NCBI GenBank assembly: GCA_026413225.1
Contig: CM048591.1
Coordinates: 45,575,803-45,639,802, forward strand
Reading direction: 5' to 3'
Source of the DNA: Otis tarda
Taxonomy: Eukaryota; Chordata; Aves; Otidiformes; Otididae
DNA length: 64,000 nt
The translations under genes were made by a program, and so were the position numbers. The notes beneath the pieces were generated by a model. The model had not been told where the DNA came from, did not search any database, and saw nothing but the letters and a program-made list of their open reading frames with translations. Below are positions 10,374-23,500 of the stretch, piece by piece. Positions within the stretch are counted from its first letter, which is position 1. Each line of letters starts with the position of its first letter.

Positions 10374-13300
10374 CCTTGGTCAAACCTTATTTCTGTCCCA
10401 GATGCTACATTAAGAAGTGGCTTTGTGCAATTCTAATGCAGATAAAGCAGAAAACGCTACTTTACTGCTATCTATGTCACCTAGTGGCTCTCGAGGTGCC
10501 ACTGCAACCTTCTTCACAAAAAGAACATTATAACTAGGAATCCACATTGGTAGCTTCTAACAGCAGATGCAGTCATGTTCAGAACTGATGAAACATCAGG
10601 CCCAATGTTGACCTGAATGTCAACATCCCCCTGACACATTTTGTTTGTTTTTCAGTTTTCTGTGGTGCAGAAGACAACTTCTTAGTTCACTAGTACAAAA
10701 GTAAACCAGGAGTGCCAGACATGGGAAACTTCTGTATGGAAGAGGGAAAGAGGGTAACCTTATGTACTTAGAGGTAGCTGATTTCAGCTCCCATGATTTT
10801 TTTTTTTATCACTAGCATATGTTAAATCTCATTTCTTACTGTTATTTGTGTTTTCCCTAATAACAATACATTCTCCCTGCTGTTTCTGTCTGTGGTTATT
10901 TGTCTGTAGCCACACCTCCAGCTGAAATAGTGGAGCTTGATTGCCTGTTCTGCTCTTTTCCACTAATGAGATCCAAACTAATTCTGTTATCTTCCTGCAC
11001 CAACTGGAAATGTGTAATCTGGGATACAATGCAGAGAAGTAAAAGGTTCCAAGTGCGCTTTCAGCATTCACAAAGGTGTTTTTTTTTCTTCCTTTAGCTT
11101 GCAGTTTGCATATGGTAGTTTGTCTTGTGTGTCTTCATGCAATCAGATTGGTTTCCAGATTGCTTACTTCTTTTAGAGCTCCTGGAAAAAAGAAGGAAAT
11201 ACATCAGGCTTTGTTTCCTGAACATGAATAATCAGTATTTCATCCAGTGAAATGAATGGTAGAGTTCATGTTCATTCTTACGATGCAGGCCTCATAGAAC
11301 AGATGAAGCTGGTAGAATAACGGTCGAAGTCATAAAAATATTGATAATAAAATGCAAAATTCAGTTAAAAGAAAAATCCTCTTTGTTTTATGAGGTGTGC
11401 AGTGACCACTGGCCTTTAGGTCCTAAAGGTCAGATCACAAGATATTTCTTAGATGCTTTTCAGTGCTTCCAAAGCTTGGGCCAAAAATAGGACAAGATTT
11501 TGCTTGTTGTTAACTGAAAAGTCTAGATAAAATTGTGATTTTGACTTACTGCTTAATAGAAATAATATTTCTTTGTAGAAATACATTTCACTATTTTAGG
11601 GAGTTCCGTGTGTGACCAAATTCTGGTATTCTACTTGGAGATTAAAATTTTACCACTGTCAAGTAGGTCCACTGAAATCAATTCTAGTACTTACTGTCAA
11701 GTCACAGCAAGAAAGTATTTTGGAAAGGCTTGTGACCCAAAATGGAAATTCCAAAAGACATTCAAAGAAGGAAGTTTCATGAATTGAGGACTGCATTCTA
11801 GCATTTAAGATTCTAGATATTTACTTTTGCCAGCAGCCAGAGTGAATTCACAAGTAGGGCTGAAATTAATAGAGTTTCTCTGCACTTGTGTAAAATATGA
11901 GTTTGGAATCTGGTTTGCTGAGGCTGCTTTGACTATTTTTTTTTTTTTTAAACAAAAACCAGTTTTTCTCAAAGAGGTTACAATTCACTAATGCCCTTGA
12001 GATTGTTCAGTTCCTTATCAGCCGTGTTTCTATGTAAAATTACCTGATAATATGTAGAGAAATGTAGTATGTGTTATTTGAAGAAAAACTCCCAATTAAC
12101 CTCTAGGGAACTTTGCCTGCCTTGGGGCAAGGTATTTTAGATTATGCAGGGTCAGCAAGCAGTCACATGTAAGATATTTCTCTTTTTTGACTGAAGATTT
12201 TCTAAGAGGAAAACCTCACAAATAAATGCAAAGCTTGAAATTGTTTGCATTAATGGTGAGATCTTGTAAAGAGCTTGGGAATTTAAAGGTCTAGAACAGA
12301 TGTTTAAGCAGCTGGGCAGTGAAAGCTGATTTTGGAGAACAGTCTACTGAGAATATTGTGAGAGGCTCATATCTGGCTCTCTGAGATACTGATATCAGAT
12401 CACTTTGGGTGGAGTTAATTCAGTCCTCTGTTTCCCCTTTCATTTTATGGGACTGTGGAAGTGTGGCAGTTTAAGGAACCCCTACTTCTGGGAACACATA
12501 TAAACCAGCAATTGAGTATAAAAGAAAAAGGAACAGTATAGTGTTGTGCAGGAGTAATTTTATTTTACTTCATGTCTTTAGTCTCATCAGACAAGCCCAT
12601 TCTAAATCTCCCATAGGATATGAAACACAAACTGTTACCTACAATTTGTGCTGTTCTGTAGTTATGTACATGTTTATGGAAGTCTGTATTATGGAAAGAA
12701 GTTCTTGTTTATAGCTTTGCTTTGTATTTCATCTTCTATATTCTGGTACTGGTGAACAATCTTATATTGTACCCTGAAATCCTGAATGCTGTCAGACTAA
12801 CTTGATGTGGTATGATGATTTTCCTCATTAATTTTTCCTTTCTACTTGTCATTTTTTTTTTTTTTGGAAAGGGAGTGAGAATGAAAGTTTACAGTTAGAT
12901 TTTTTTAAGGATTACAACATGTTTGTCTTCTGTGTGGAAAGAAATTAAGATAAAACTTCAAGTGAGGAAATGCCAGACCTGTTTGCCCAGATTAGCTATC
13001 TAAATCTTTGCTGTGAAATGACACAGCCTCCCCTGTCCACTAACTAAACATGTAGCAAAGATAACAGTTTTCTCTTCCAGTGTGTCTCTTCTCCAAAAAT
13101 TTCCTCTCAACTTATGGCTAGCTAAATGTGCACTTTTCTGAGCTATGCACTTCCTGAATATTATAAGTAAAAAAAAAAACCTTTCGCTCTACAGGCAGAT
13201 AGTGACGTTTTCCCTGAGAGGTTATGTGTTTGTTTGATAAAATAGATTTGTCTCTAGCTCTTTGCCAAACTTCAGTGTTATAACCCTGTACCTGAACTAA

Positions 13301-14909
13301 GACTTTATTTGTGATGTATATGTTTATTCTCCCACTCAATACCTAATTCAGAATTTTTTCTAAGCAAGACTAAAACTCAAGTTGAGAGTCCTTAGTCCCA
13401 AAAACAAATCATAAGGAACAAGTTTGGAGTAGATCTGCAACCATAATGACTAATTAAGTAATTTTCCTTTGTTCTCAGGCACTTGTGTGTACAAACCTTG
13501 TATCTAATATGATGCACGCAAATGGGCTGGAAGAAAAGCTGCTGTTCAGCCACAATCCATTACAACCCATGGAAACTAAACCAGTATAATTGAATTTGAA
13601 GCAAATGTTACTTGTCCATCAAGAATATTAGTCTGGGCTGAGCTCCAGTTTCACTGTACTGCTTTTATAAAAATTCCATAGGATTATTTAACGATCCTAC
13701 ATGGCTAGTGATTCTGATTTAGGCGTCACCCAGGAGTACTATACTGGTGTCACCGTGTAGGGTTCTGGCTATTTCTTCCATCATGACTTAGAGGAAATGG
13801 TGCCATCTAATGAAACTTCCTGTCTTTGCTGTAGAAGTATAGCTTTTCCTCAAGACCTCCTAATCAGATATTGAGCAGTAGGTAAGTGTGGAAGGAAGAA
13901 CCATTCAAAGAAACTCAGCTACTGCTCATTTACTGGGATGGCTCTGAAATCCTTACTAATGCAAGCTTCTTGTTTTCCAAGCTGGTCACACCTTTGAAGG
14001 GTCCAATAATTGAGTTTATTCTACAGTAGTTCTTTGCATTAGGTTGATTAGATTTGTGATTTTGTTGGAAACTCTAAAATGCCAAGCAGGGAAGTCCCAT
14101 ATCCTCAAAAGGAAATATTTGTAATAAAAACTTTTAATAAGATGTTGTTAAATCTCTTTGCTGCAGTTATATATACTCAAATAGTGAAGTAACATTTGAG
14201 GAACGATTACCTGAAGACAAGTTCCTTACTAATCAAAATGGAAACACTTGAATATTCCATTTCCCTGCTGATTCTGTTTCATATCTATAATATATCATCC
14301 TGAAAGTTTCCTGAAAAACAACAATGTGTTGGGAAATAGCTTGCCAGAATTAACCTATCCTCTATACTATTTACAGTCTGCTTTAGTGACAGGTGTGCTT
14401 TTGTGTGAAAGATATAAAGGTACAAAACATAACTTTTTTTTTTTTTTTAACAAACATAAGCAGCATGTAATCAGCCTTTTTAAAAATTACTTAGACTATT
14501 TGCATGGTTCAAATGGAAATACTGGCGTAGGTAGCTGAGTTGAAACCTTAGATGTCATTTGGGTCCTATGTCCAGAAAAAAAAAAATTTGCTCCTACTCC
14601 CACCTAAACTGGGCTTCATTGACTGACACACACTTTGTGAATTTTTAAAATGGTAGTTGTTTCTTTAATCTGACTGCAAGTGTTTGATTAGGCTCTAGAG
14701 GAAGATAAAAAATATTTTGTTGCTGAACAGTAATAAAAAGACATAGACTTCAGGAGGACTGTGATTTTGTAACCAACTAATTTGTTTATCATATGTAGAA
14801 ATGTGGTCCTTGAATATCCGGAGCCTTTAAAGTGCCAGGACCAGGAATTTAATTTCTCTAAAAGTATATTAACGTGTTTAAAGGCTGATTTTATTTGTGT
14901 GTGTGGTTT

Positions 14910-14931
14910 CCCCCCCTCCCCCGCCCCCGCC
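14910..14931 (-). other. G-quadruplex-type G-rich run on the minus strand
   Basis: On the + strand the bases are C7-T-C5-G-C5-G-CC. The minus strand therefore carries G5, G5 and G7 runs separated by single bases, which is enough for four tracts of three or more guanines. It is conspicuous in an otherwise AT-rich intron. The minus strand is the template strand for LRRC2. Confidence 0.6.
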
Positions 14932-16205
14932 ATTTGCCACACTGGTTTAGATGCCTTTCCTGTCTTTTCTAAATATTCACACAATAGCCTGCAGATACAA
15001 CAGACGTAGTGGTAATCGGAGAATTGTCACCAAGGGAAGACTTAAGTGTTCTTTATTTTCTTAAAGATCCTTTAAGAAGTACCATCACCTCCATGTTTTG
15101 ACAATGACGGAGCTGAATGGCAACCCTTTGGTTTTATCTCAATTATAACCTGTAAATTATAGCTTTGTAATCTTTGCTTAATGGTACATACTGGCTTGAT
15201 ATAAGTCTTGCCTCCAGGCTTGGAAGGCTAATATTGATTAATTTGGTTATTGTGTACCCCAAGGGTACAAGTGGGGGTTGTAAATTGTTAGACCCTCTGC
15301 TCTTGGGATATATCATGTTTTCATTCAGAGATGTACTGTACAAAATTATGCTTATTTGTTGCTCCTTTATTAATTCACTTTTCATCTATTCAAAATGTGC
15401 TTGTACATAGTACTTGGGCTGGTGACTGTAAGTGGACATTCTTTGAAAGCTTAGTAGAGCACGTTGCCATCATTTAATGTGTGAGTAAAAAAGAAATTTG
15501 ACACAGGATTTCCACATCAGTGCATGATATCCATGTTGAGTATCTAACCAGGTTTAATTTTTAATGTCTCTCTTTCTTCTGAGGTCAAAATTTCACTGAC
15601 TGATTTGGTTAACATTGGGTTTTGTCATATAAGTTTTATTTTATTTGGCTAACAATGTGTCGCGTCCTCCTGAGATTTGTGTTTTGTACATGTTATCAGT
15701 AAAGTGTCAGAGGACAGTTTATTCTTTCATCTTTAATGTAGCTCCCTTCTTGCTGTTCTATATTCCTTGTTATGCGAGAGTAAAATTTTAGATCTGAGCT
15801 CTCTGCTCTTGTGCTCCTGGGGTCTACCCAACAGAGCCAGTACTGATGTGTAGTAGAGCAATTCAGTGCCTTACTTTTTATGGAGAGTTAGACTTTTTGA
15901 CCTCTTCTTTCTGTTTGTTAAGTTTCTAATGTTCTTGCAATGTATACTGCAAGGAATGAGTCAATCATTTTTTGTGCATGAGTGAAGAGCAGTGAATACC
16001 AAAAAAGCATTTTAGGGGCAAGATTTTCCAGTGTATTGAATTATGCACTGAGATCAAATGTTTATTGCTTTGGTAGAAAATGAAGGAATTCCATGGAAGT
16101 GAGAGGGCAGTAATGCAGAATTAAGCTTCACAGAGGGACAGAAAAGCTACATGTGGAGAGCTGGGGGTGGGTGTGAGAAACAGCAGAACAGCAGTGCTAA
16201 GTAAA

Positions 16206-17346
16206 GAATCATAGAATCATTTAATAGTTTGGGTTGGAAGGGGTGTCTAGTTCCAACCCTCCTGCCATGGGCAGGGACACCTCCCGCTAGACCAAGTCAC
16301 TCAAAGCCCCATCCACTCTGGCCTTGAAAGCTTCCAGGGATGGGGGATCCACAGCTTCTCTGGGCAACCTGCTCCACTGCCTCACCACCCTCACAGTGAA
16401 TAATTTCTTCCTTATATCTAGTCTGAATCTACCCTCTTTCTGTTTAAAACAATTACTCCTTGTCCTATCACTACACGCCCCTGTCAAAAGTCCCACTCCA
16501 GCTCTTTTTATAGGCCCACTTTATGTGCTGGAAGGCTGCTATAAGGTCTCCCTGGAGCCTTCTCTTCTCCAGGCTGAACAGCCCCAACTCTCTTAGCCTG
16601 TCCTCATAGGTGTGGTGCTCCACCCCTCTGATCGTCCTCATGGCCTTCCTTTGGACTTGCTCCAACAGGTCCATGACTTTCTTATGCTGGGGGCTCCAGA
16701 GCTGGATGTAGTACTCCAGGTGGGGTCTCATGAGAGTGGAGTAGATGGGCAGAGTCACCTCCCTTAACTTGCTGACCATGCTTCTTTTGATAGAGCCCAA
16801 GATGCAGTTGGCACTTTGGAGCACAAGCGCACATTGCTGGCTTGTGTTGAGCTTCTTGTCCACCAGCACTCTGAAGTCCTTCTCCTCAAGGCTGCTCTTA
16901 ATCCATGCTCCACCCAGCCTGTGTTTGTTCCTGGGGTTGCCCTGACCCACGTGCAGGACCTTGCACTTGGCTTGGTTGAACTTCATAAGGTTTGCACGGG
17001 CCCAGTTCTCCAGCCCATTAAGGTCTCTCTGGAGAGAGAGCGTGTTGACTGCATCACACAGCTTGATGCCATCGGTGAACTTGCTGAGAGTGCACTCTAT
17101 CCCTCTGTCTGTGTCGCTGACAAAGATGTTAAACAGCAGTGGTCCCAGTACTGACCCAATACTGACCCCTAGGGAGTGCCACTTGTCACTGTTCCCCACT
17201 TGGACATGGTGCTGTTGACTGCAACTCTTGAGTGTGACCATCCAGTCAATTCCTTATCCACCTGCTGGTCCATTCATCAAATGCTTTGCACAAGTCCAGG
17301 TAGATTATGTCAGTTGCTCTTCCATTATCCACCGATGTTGTCATGC
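16206..17346 (-). mobile_element. CR1 LINE copy with C-terminal half of reverse transcriptase, defective
   Basis: The 3' tail lies at 16206 (rc of ATTCTATGATTCT) and the 5' end at about 17346. A 256-residue frame (16471-17241, minus) retains the CR1 reverse transcriptase from the GSVLGPLLFNIFVSD motif through [20 protein letters not shown] to [21 protein letters not shown] separate frame at 16287-16496 has the normal CR1 C-terminus, so a frameshift lies near 16.49 kb. The catalytic FADD motif reads FTDG. Upstream, motif A (KAFD) is joined directly to EWTSRWIRN, which implies loss of some 18 residues, and the next Trp codon is TGA. The element cannot encode an active enzyme. Confidence 0.95.
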
Positions 17347-18190
17347 TAGGGTTTTGGTCCTTTTCAGTTCCTGCCTTTTAACGGTTCAGATCCTTTTGTT
17401 GTTCTCTTCCTTGGGGATCTGAGTAAATTCCACCCTTCCCTGCCCCCACTTCACCTTCCATCCACGTCGCACAGTAATACAGAGCTTTTATGGCTTATTA
17501 GCTGTGCTCACTGGTAGATTAGTTTTGGAAAAAAGATGAGTAGGTGGTTTGGGCCTGTTTATTTTTCTTACAGTATATGAAATTGTTATTTTCTAGCTTT
17601 TCCTAGTGACCTCTTGCTACTGCATTTTCTGCCCTCTGTTGTGCTGGTGGTCTCTGGGGTTCAGATTGAATAGGCAAGATCAGCACTAAAAATTGAAGTG
17701 GCTTATGTGTTAAAGCATGTGAAAGAGGTGTTTTAACTTTCATGTCTGCTGGTATGGAAAATTCTGTCACCTGAGTGCTTCCAGATTGCAGCTGGAGAGG
17801 ATACCCTTTGGTAGGGATGCCTAGTGCAATCAGGTGCTCAGGTGTCCCTCCCTCTGTAACCAGAAGTATAAGATGCAGCATGTTGAAGGATCACAAAATT
17901 GGCTAAGGAACTGTAACCTATTTTCTTGTCTTCGTTATACCAAATAGGTTCAGAAAAGATTTTGAGATGTTGGGGGTTGGTGGTGGACTCTTCCTTGACT
18001 GTACCAGCAGTTTCAGTACCCCTCTAGGTACTGAAGTCCTTCTAGGGACTCTGAGCTGAATGTGTTGCTGGACATGTTTCTGTCTGTCCAGTCTGTTTCT
18101 TCATAGCTACTTTACATATTACAGCTCGCTGTGGTATGAAGCAGTCCACAATTAGACACTGAGAGAAACTGGGAGGCTTACTTAAAATGT

Positions 18191-18214
18191 ATATATATAT
18201 ATATATATATATAT
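18191..18214. repeat. (AT)12 microsatellite
   Basis: Twelve uninterrupted AT dinucleotides in intron 1, flanked by TTAAAATGT and TTAATT. Likely length-polymorphic. Confidence 0.9.
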
Positions 18215-20376
18215 TTAATTCTCAGTCCTCCTCTGTTGACATTTTAAATATGAGAAATTCTGCCAGATGCCTACTTGAAAAGACCATGCTGATCTCTAAT
18301 GAAAACTGAAACCAAGGATGAGTAACTTTTCTGCAGCTCTCAATAACTTCTTTAACAGTTTCTTCTCTGCTCCTTTCATACCTTGATAAGTTATTGCTCC
18401 CATCATCTACTTTCTGCTTCTGATATGCTAGAAATCCTTTTTTTACTCATTTGTATACCTGCAGTAAGTGACTTCACTTGCTTCTTTGTGTTTTTTACAT
18501 TTAATTTATCAGAGCTTATACTGCCTTCTGACGTCTTCATTTGAACATTTTATCTAATGAGGAGAGAAAGATCCTTACAGTGGCTTCATTGTCATGTACT
18601 TACTCTGAGGCTGTGCTGTCTCCATGCAGTCTGCCAGCATTTCACCCAGTGAGCTTCACTTTTTACCAACAGCTTCACTGTTATATGCAGCTCATCATCT
18701 GAAATATTTGTGGAAGACATTTTCCTTATTTTCTCTTTATAAAGATGTTGCATGGGAATACATTGCAGTCATTATTACAAAAGTGTCTTTCTGTAGTTCT
18801 CTGATGACCCATGTGTAGTGTGCTGCTCCTTGAAACGAAATCAGGTCCTCCTGTGTTCTCTCAGGCTAGCTGCTCTGATGAACAGTCTTACACGGTTTCC
18901 AAAAGTGTATGTTCTTTGCAATCTGTCCATGTGCGGTGTGTATGCTGATAGCTGAAGTCTCCTGCTGTTGCTGTGCTCTCTGCTTTCGAGTCTCTCTAAC
19001 ATCCCCTAAGGTTTCAGTAAGCACCACAGTTTGTGCTGGGCACTTTGCAGCTGTCTCAGTAATACCTTTCCTATTTAGGTATGCAATTTTGATCCCTAAA
19101 GATTTATTTTAATAGTATTGAGCCAAACATGATTTTTAATCTACCTTATCAAATGCCCATAAATATACCTTGCCCTGCAGTTTCTATCTGATACCTTGCT
19201 ATGACTGTTCAAAAATTGCTTATTTTCACCAAGTTTGGAAGATGCTTCTTGTACCCAGGTTTGTAAATGATTTCTTGTATGTTACCTAAAACCAGACATT
19301 CTGTTTCATGTGCCATTGTTTAAACATTTTAGCATTCTAGAGAAAATCCTATCCTTAGCTGGGAATACGTGTACAGATTTTATTGCATCCTACTTGAACT
19401 TCATAAACTTGCATCTGATTCTCTTTCTAGGACTTGCCATTTTTTACTTTCTGTAGGGGGCACATTATCATGAACTTTGTGCCTTTCTTCACCTGTCACT
19501 TTTCTTCAAGTCTTTAGCTTAACATTTCTGCCATAGGGTGGAGATCAAATAAATGAATCTCATGTACCACAATAACCTAGCATTCAAAGCATAAGATCAG
19601 ATTTATGATGCAAGAGGCTGTGCAGAGTCTTATTTTGGTATAAGGAAGGCTTGCTTCCGTTAATCAACCTGTTTCGTAATTGACTAAGCTGAAATAAATC
19701 TCTCTTAAATTAAACCATGAGCTTTTGGCAATGCTTAATTTCATCACATTGAATTTGCACCTGAAGTTATATGGGTAAAAGTTTGCCTTGGAGGTGAGCC
19801 TAAAATTACACTGAAATTGAATCTGAAATTAGTTGGCAGGTGATAACTTTGACCTTTACCTCCACCTTCTAAGATGATAGTAGAAGATAATGTGTAAAAA
19901 ATGAAAAAAAATCTTTATACTTGAACAAGAAAGAGCAGGAAACAGGGAATATCTAACTTCTTACTTTCTAAAATGACTCTTTCCCAATTGAAAAATTTTG
20001 CATATAAGGCCAGGTCCTTGTTTTCATTTGTACATATAACTTGTTCTGTGAAAATGTGTTTCCTACCCTGTTGAAATAAAGAGCATCATTCAAGCTGTTT
20101 TTTGTGACAGTGCTCTCAGTCTTCACTTTTCTGTTATTCCCTGGTTGTCACTGTTTTATAGTTGGTAAATGAAATCCTGCTCATCTGAAATCTATATATA
20201 AGTCTAGAAAATTTAAGTATGACTCCAGGAATGCCTTTTTTTTTTTTTTTTAAATGGTCAATACATTAGGTGCATAATTATATTTTGTTAAGTACTTGTG
20301 AACAAAAAGATCAAGCTTTAATATTTGCTGTATTGTTTCAACTGATTCACATAAACTATTTTTGGCACTTTTTCAG

Positions 20377-20587
20377 GATAAAGCAGGAATGGAATTTCAT
20401 ACTAGAGTGCCGAAAGAAAGGCATTCCTCAATCAAAATACCTGAAGAATGGCTTTGTGGACATTGATGAGAAGATCTTGGACACTTATGGAAAGTCTCGT
20501 CAGCTCCAGAAGAAGCCTACTGTGTCAAATGAAGCAAATAAGGAAAAAAACAAGTTTATTTTTCAGCTTTCTGGAGAGCAGTGGACG
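20377..20587 (+). CDS. LRRC2: LRRC2 coding exon 2 (residues 42-112)
   Basis: Acceptor TTTTTCAG ends at 20376, and the exon's first G completes the Lys-42 codon begun in exon 1. Donor ACG|GTAAAT follows codon 112 in phase 0. The exon encodes IKQEWNFILECRKKGIPQSK and onward: the EWNF-ECRKKGIPQ block is a hallmark of LRRC2, followed by KNGF(V/I)D, a variable basic linker (about residues 79-104) and F-QLSGE-WT just before the repeats. This part is not leucine-rich; it is the N-terminal linker region. The linker is the least conserved part compared with the mammalian protein as I recall it. Confidence 0.95.
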
Positions 20588-23500
20588 GTAAATATAATGG
20601 AAAATATGTTTCTACTGTTAAAGAGTTTGTGTAGCTTAGCACTGTAACTTTTAATCCCCTCAAACTTTTTTTTTTTTGCCAATATATATGAAATTGATGC
20701 TTATTCACAGCGTTAGAAGTGACAAAAACATTTCCTATCTTGCCCTGAACTAGTGGTTTAGTTTCCAAATATGCTTGTTTTAAATTCTCAGCTGATACAT
20801 GCAGTGTAGCCCTCTTGAAAATGTTGGTATAAGCAATCATATTGCAATAAGGTATCTTTCTCTGAAATTCCCCAATGGATGGAAAAAGATGAAAATAGTA
20901 TTCAGCTCTGTTTGCTTGTTGATGTCTTCTACTACTCGGAGATCTATCTTCTTGCTCTAATGGTGCGACAACATTTTTCTCAAGCTCTGTTCAAATCAAA
21001 ACTAATATTAGCATCAATCCACACTGGTCTTGCTTGAAAAAACACATTTTACTTGCAGTTGTGTTTGATGTGAAATAGCAGTTTGGAAGTAAGCTCTGAA
21101 TTAATGCTGTTTTGAAATTGAGCAAAATGTAGATTAGAGTTGGTCTGAAGTTTTCTAGAATTGTTAAAGCTTTGACTGAAATGTATTTTGAATATGCACT
21201 GCTTTATTAACGAGAAAGTGAAATTAGAATTTTGACTTCTATGTAGTGTATAATTTTGAAATATATTTTTGACATTTTTACTACAGAAAATGCAAGTTAA
21301 ATAGTCAATTGGTAAAGGGGCTAAATTTTACTAAAACAATTCTTTTGATTGCCATAATATGTAACTTTGTTGCAGATTTGATCTTGAATATAAATGTGTT
21401 TTATTTTTCAGCCTTCATTTTTCTTCTGGCTTTAGTTCTTTTCTAAATAAATCTAAAACAGATGAAATTTCTGGAAAACAGAAAACCCTAGTTCCCATCC
21501 AGCTCTAGTAAGGAGACTATTTCTTCAACTGATGCCAGCCATTCCTGTGGTAGGATTTGTTGCTGGAGAGCTATCATGTCTCATCTTTCAAGAACCCTGG
21601 GTATTGAAAATGCTAAAGCTGTGTAGTGTTATACTGCACACTTTCCTGTGTTGTAAACTTTGTAGATATGTTAGGAGAATAAAAAGAGATATTACAGCTG
21701 ATAGATACTGATGCGGTAGCAACTGCAAATATTTTCAGTGTATCAGGGAGCAGAAAGCTGCATAGCTAAAATTTTCTGTTCCTTATGCTCTTTTACCAAA
21801 CTGTTAATATTTTGCTTTGTCATCATAAACAAGGCTTTAGGTAAGGAGGCAAAATTGAACACACATAATTGGCTCTGTTTTACAGAGCATTTCATTTCAA
21901 TTTGACATGCTGAAATATTACGTTTAAGAGATACTATTGTACTGTTATATACATTATGCCACCTTGAGCAGTACAATCCTAACCACGATACGCTTTGATT
22001 CTCTCTCCATATCTGGTGTTTACTGTTGCCGTATTACACATCCGCTGTGCTTCATTGTCCGTCTCTAGCCTTGTTAAAGTGGGCTTCCTGTTTCAACAAG
22101 ATACTGTGGCATAGTTTGGCTGTCTGCAGACAAAGATAGAATCAAAGCCACTTTATTTGGAGAAAACCGATGCTCCTTCAAAATCAAATAGTATTGCCAG
22201 CCTCTAACAGCTGAAAATTATTTAAAAGATGTGGAAGTCTACTTGATAAAGTTCTGAAAGAAGTGTATTTTCCCTTATTGCAGAAATTTTGTAAAAATTG
22301 TATAATTTATACAAATAATACCCCTTATTTTGCTTTTTAAAATCTCAACTGCTGCTTCTAAACCAAAGACAAATTCAGACATGACATATTTTTCCCCTAT
22401 TAGTCTCTCACAAAAAAGGGCACTTAGGCAAAATGAACTTGCAGACTATACAACCAAAGCTTCACAGGCTAGCAATTTGCATGTGAGAAGATCTGTGGAC
22501 ATGTGATATTTTTCTCAGAGAAACCTATATGTTATGTAGCTGGGAGCTGTGGTGTCAATTGTGGTTTGGTTTTTGTAATATATTTTCCACACAAATACAT
22601 CTATGAGTTGAAAGTTTGGAAGATTAAGCAGTCAGACAGGAGAAGTCGAAGCTGGGATTGCCTGTGCAGTTTTACATGCACATAACCAGCTTGGTTTGCT
22701 GTTGGCTGTCCACTTAGTGTTGGCAGCAGGAAACAGTACAGCCCTGTGAAGTGTCCATTTGGGAACCAGCTGCTGAATCCTCTGTCTCACTTGGTTTTAG
22801 CTGATAAGTACTTCTATTATGTTTCCTCTTCCCTCTCATCAATGAAGTGGTATCCTCTAGACATTTGATAGCTAAATCTGAGTAGGTTGCTGGTATGACT
22901 TACAGATTTAATTTTGAAAACTGGGCTTGCTTCTAGGGTCTACCAGTTCTCTTTCTGGACGCTGCAAAACTAAGTCTCACAGCAGAGTAATCCACAGCGC
23001 AGGGACTTTTCAAGATCAAAGCAAGTGGCTTTAACACATCCTTGCCACAAGTCTCAATGTAAAAGCTCTCGTCGGAAAATTCATCAGAAAATGAACCAAG
23101 TCCACAAAGCAACTGACAGTATAATTTGCAATGTTGCAGCCAATTAGAGTGGTAGCTTCTGCGGGCACTAATCAGTGTTCAGACTGTCTAGGTGGTAAAA
23201 ATGTAGACATGTTACAAAGATGCTATTTTCTCATGCTCCATATCCATACAGCGTAATAGTGCATTTGGCCCACTTATTCTGCATTGTGGAGTATAAGACA
23301 AAAAATGGGTTTTATAAAACACTCCATCATATACTGGTATAGCTTGGAAAATTATTTTAAAATCACCTGGATAGTGCGCTTTTGAAAATCATCATGGACC
23401 TCCTTCTGAGAACATTTGAAAGGGAGAAAATCAGAGCAGATCACACATCTTGAATTCCTAATAGGAATTCCTTCCTTCAGGACCTCTGTGCCACTTTTTT

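Larger units (their letters stand above)
8966..20376 (+). other. LRRC2: LRRC2 intron 1 (phase 2), 11.4 kb
   Basis: Bounded by GTAAGC and TTTTTCAG. It contains a CR1 fragment at about 9982-10373, a larger CR1 copy at 16206-17346, a C-rich tract at 14910-14931 and an (AT)12 microsatellite at 18191-18214. The rest (about 8.97-9.98, 10.4-16.2 and 17.35-20.38 kb) is AT-rich sequence in which I recognise no gene, RNA or repeat. T16 at 20236-20251 lies 125 bp before exon 2. Confidence 0.9.
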
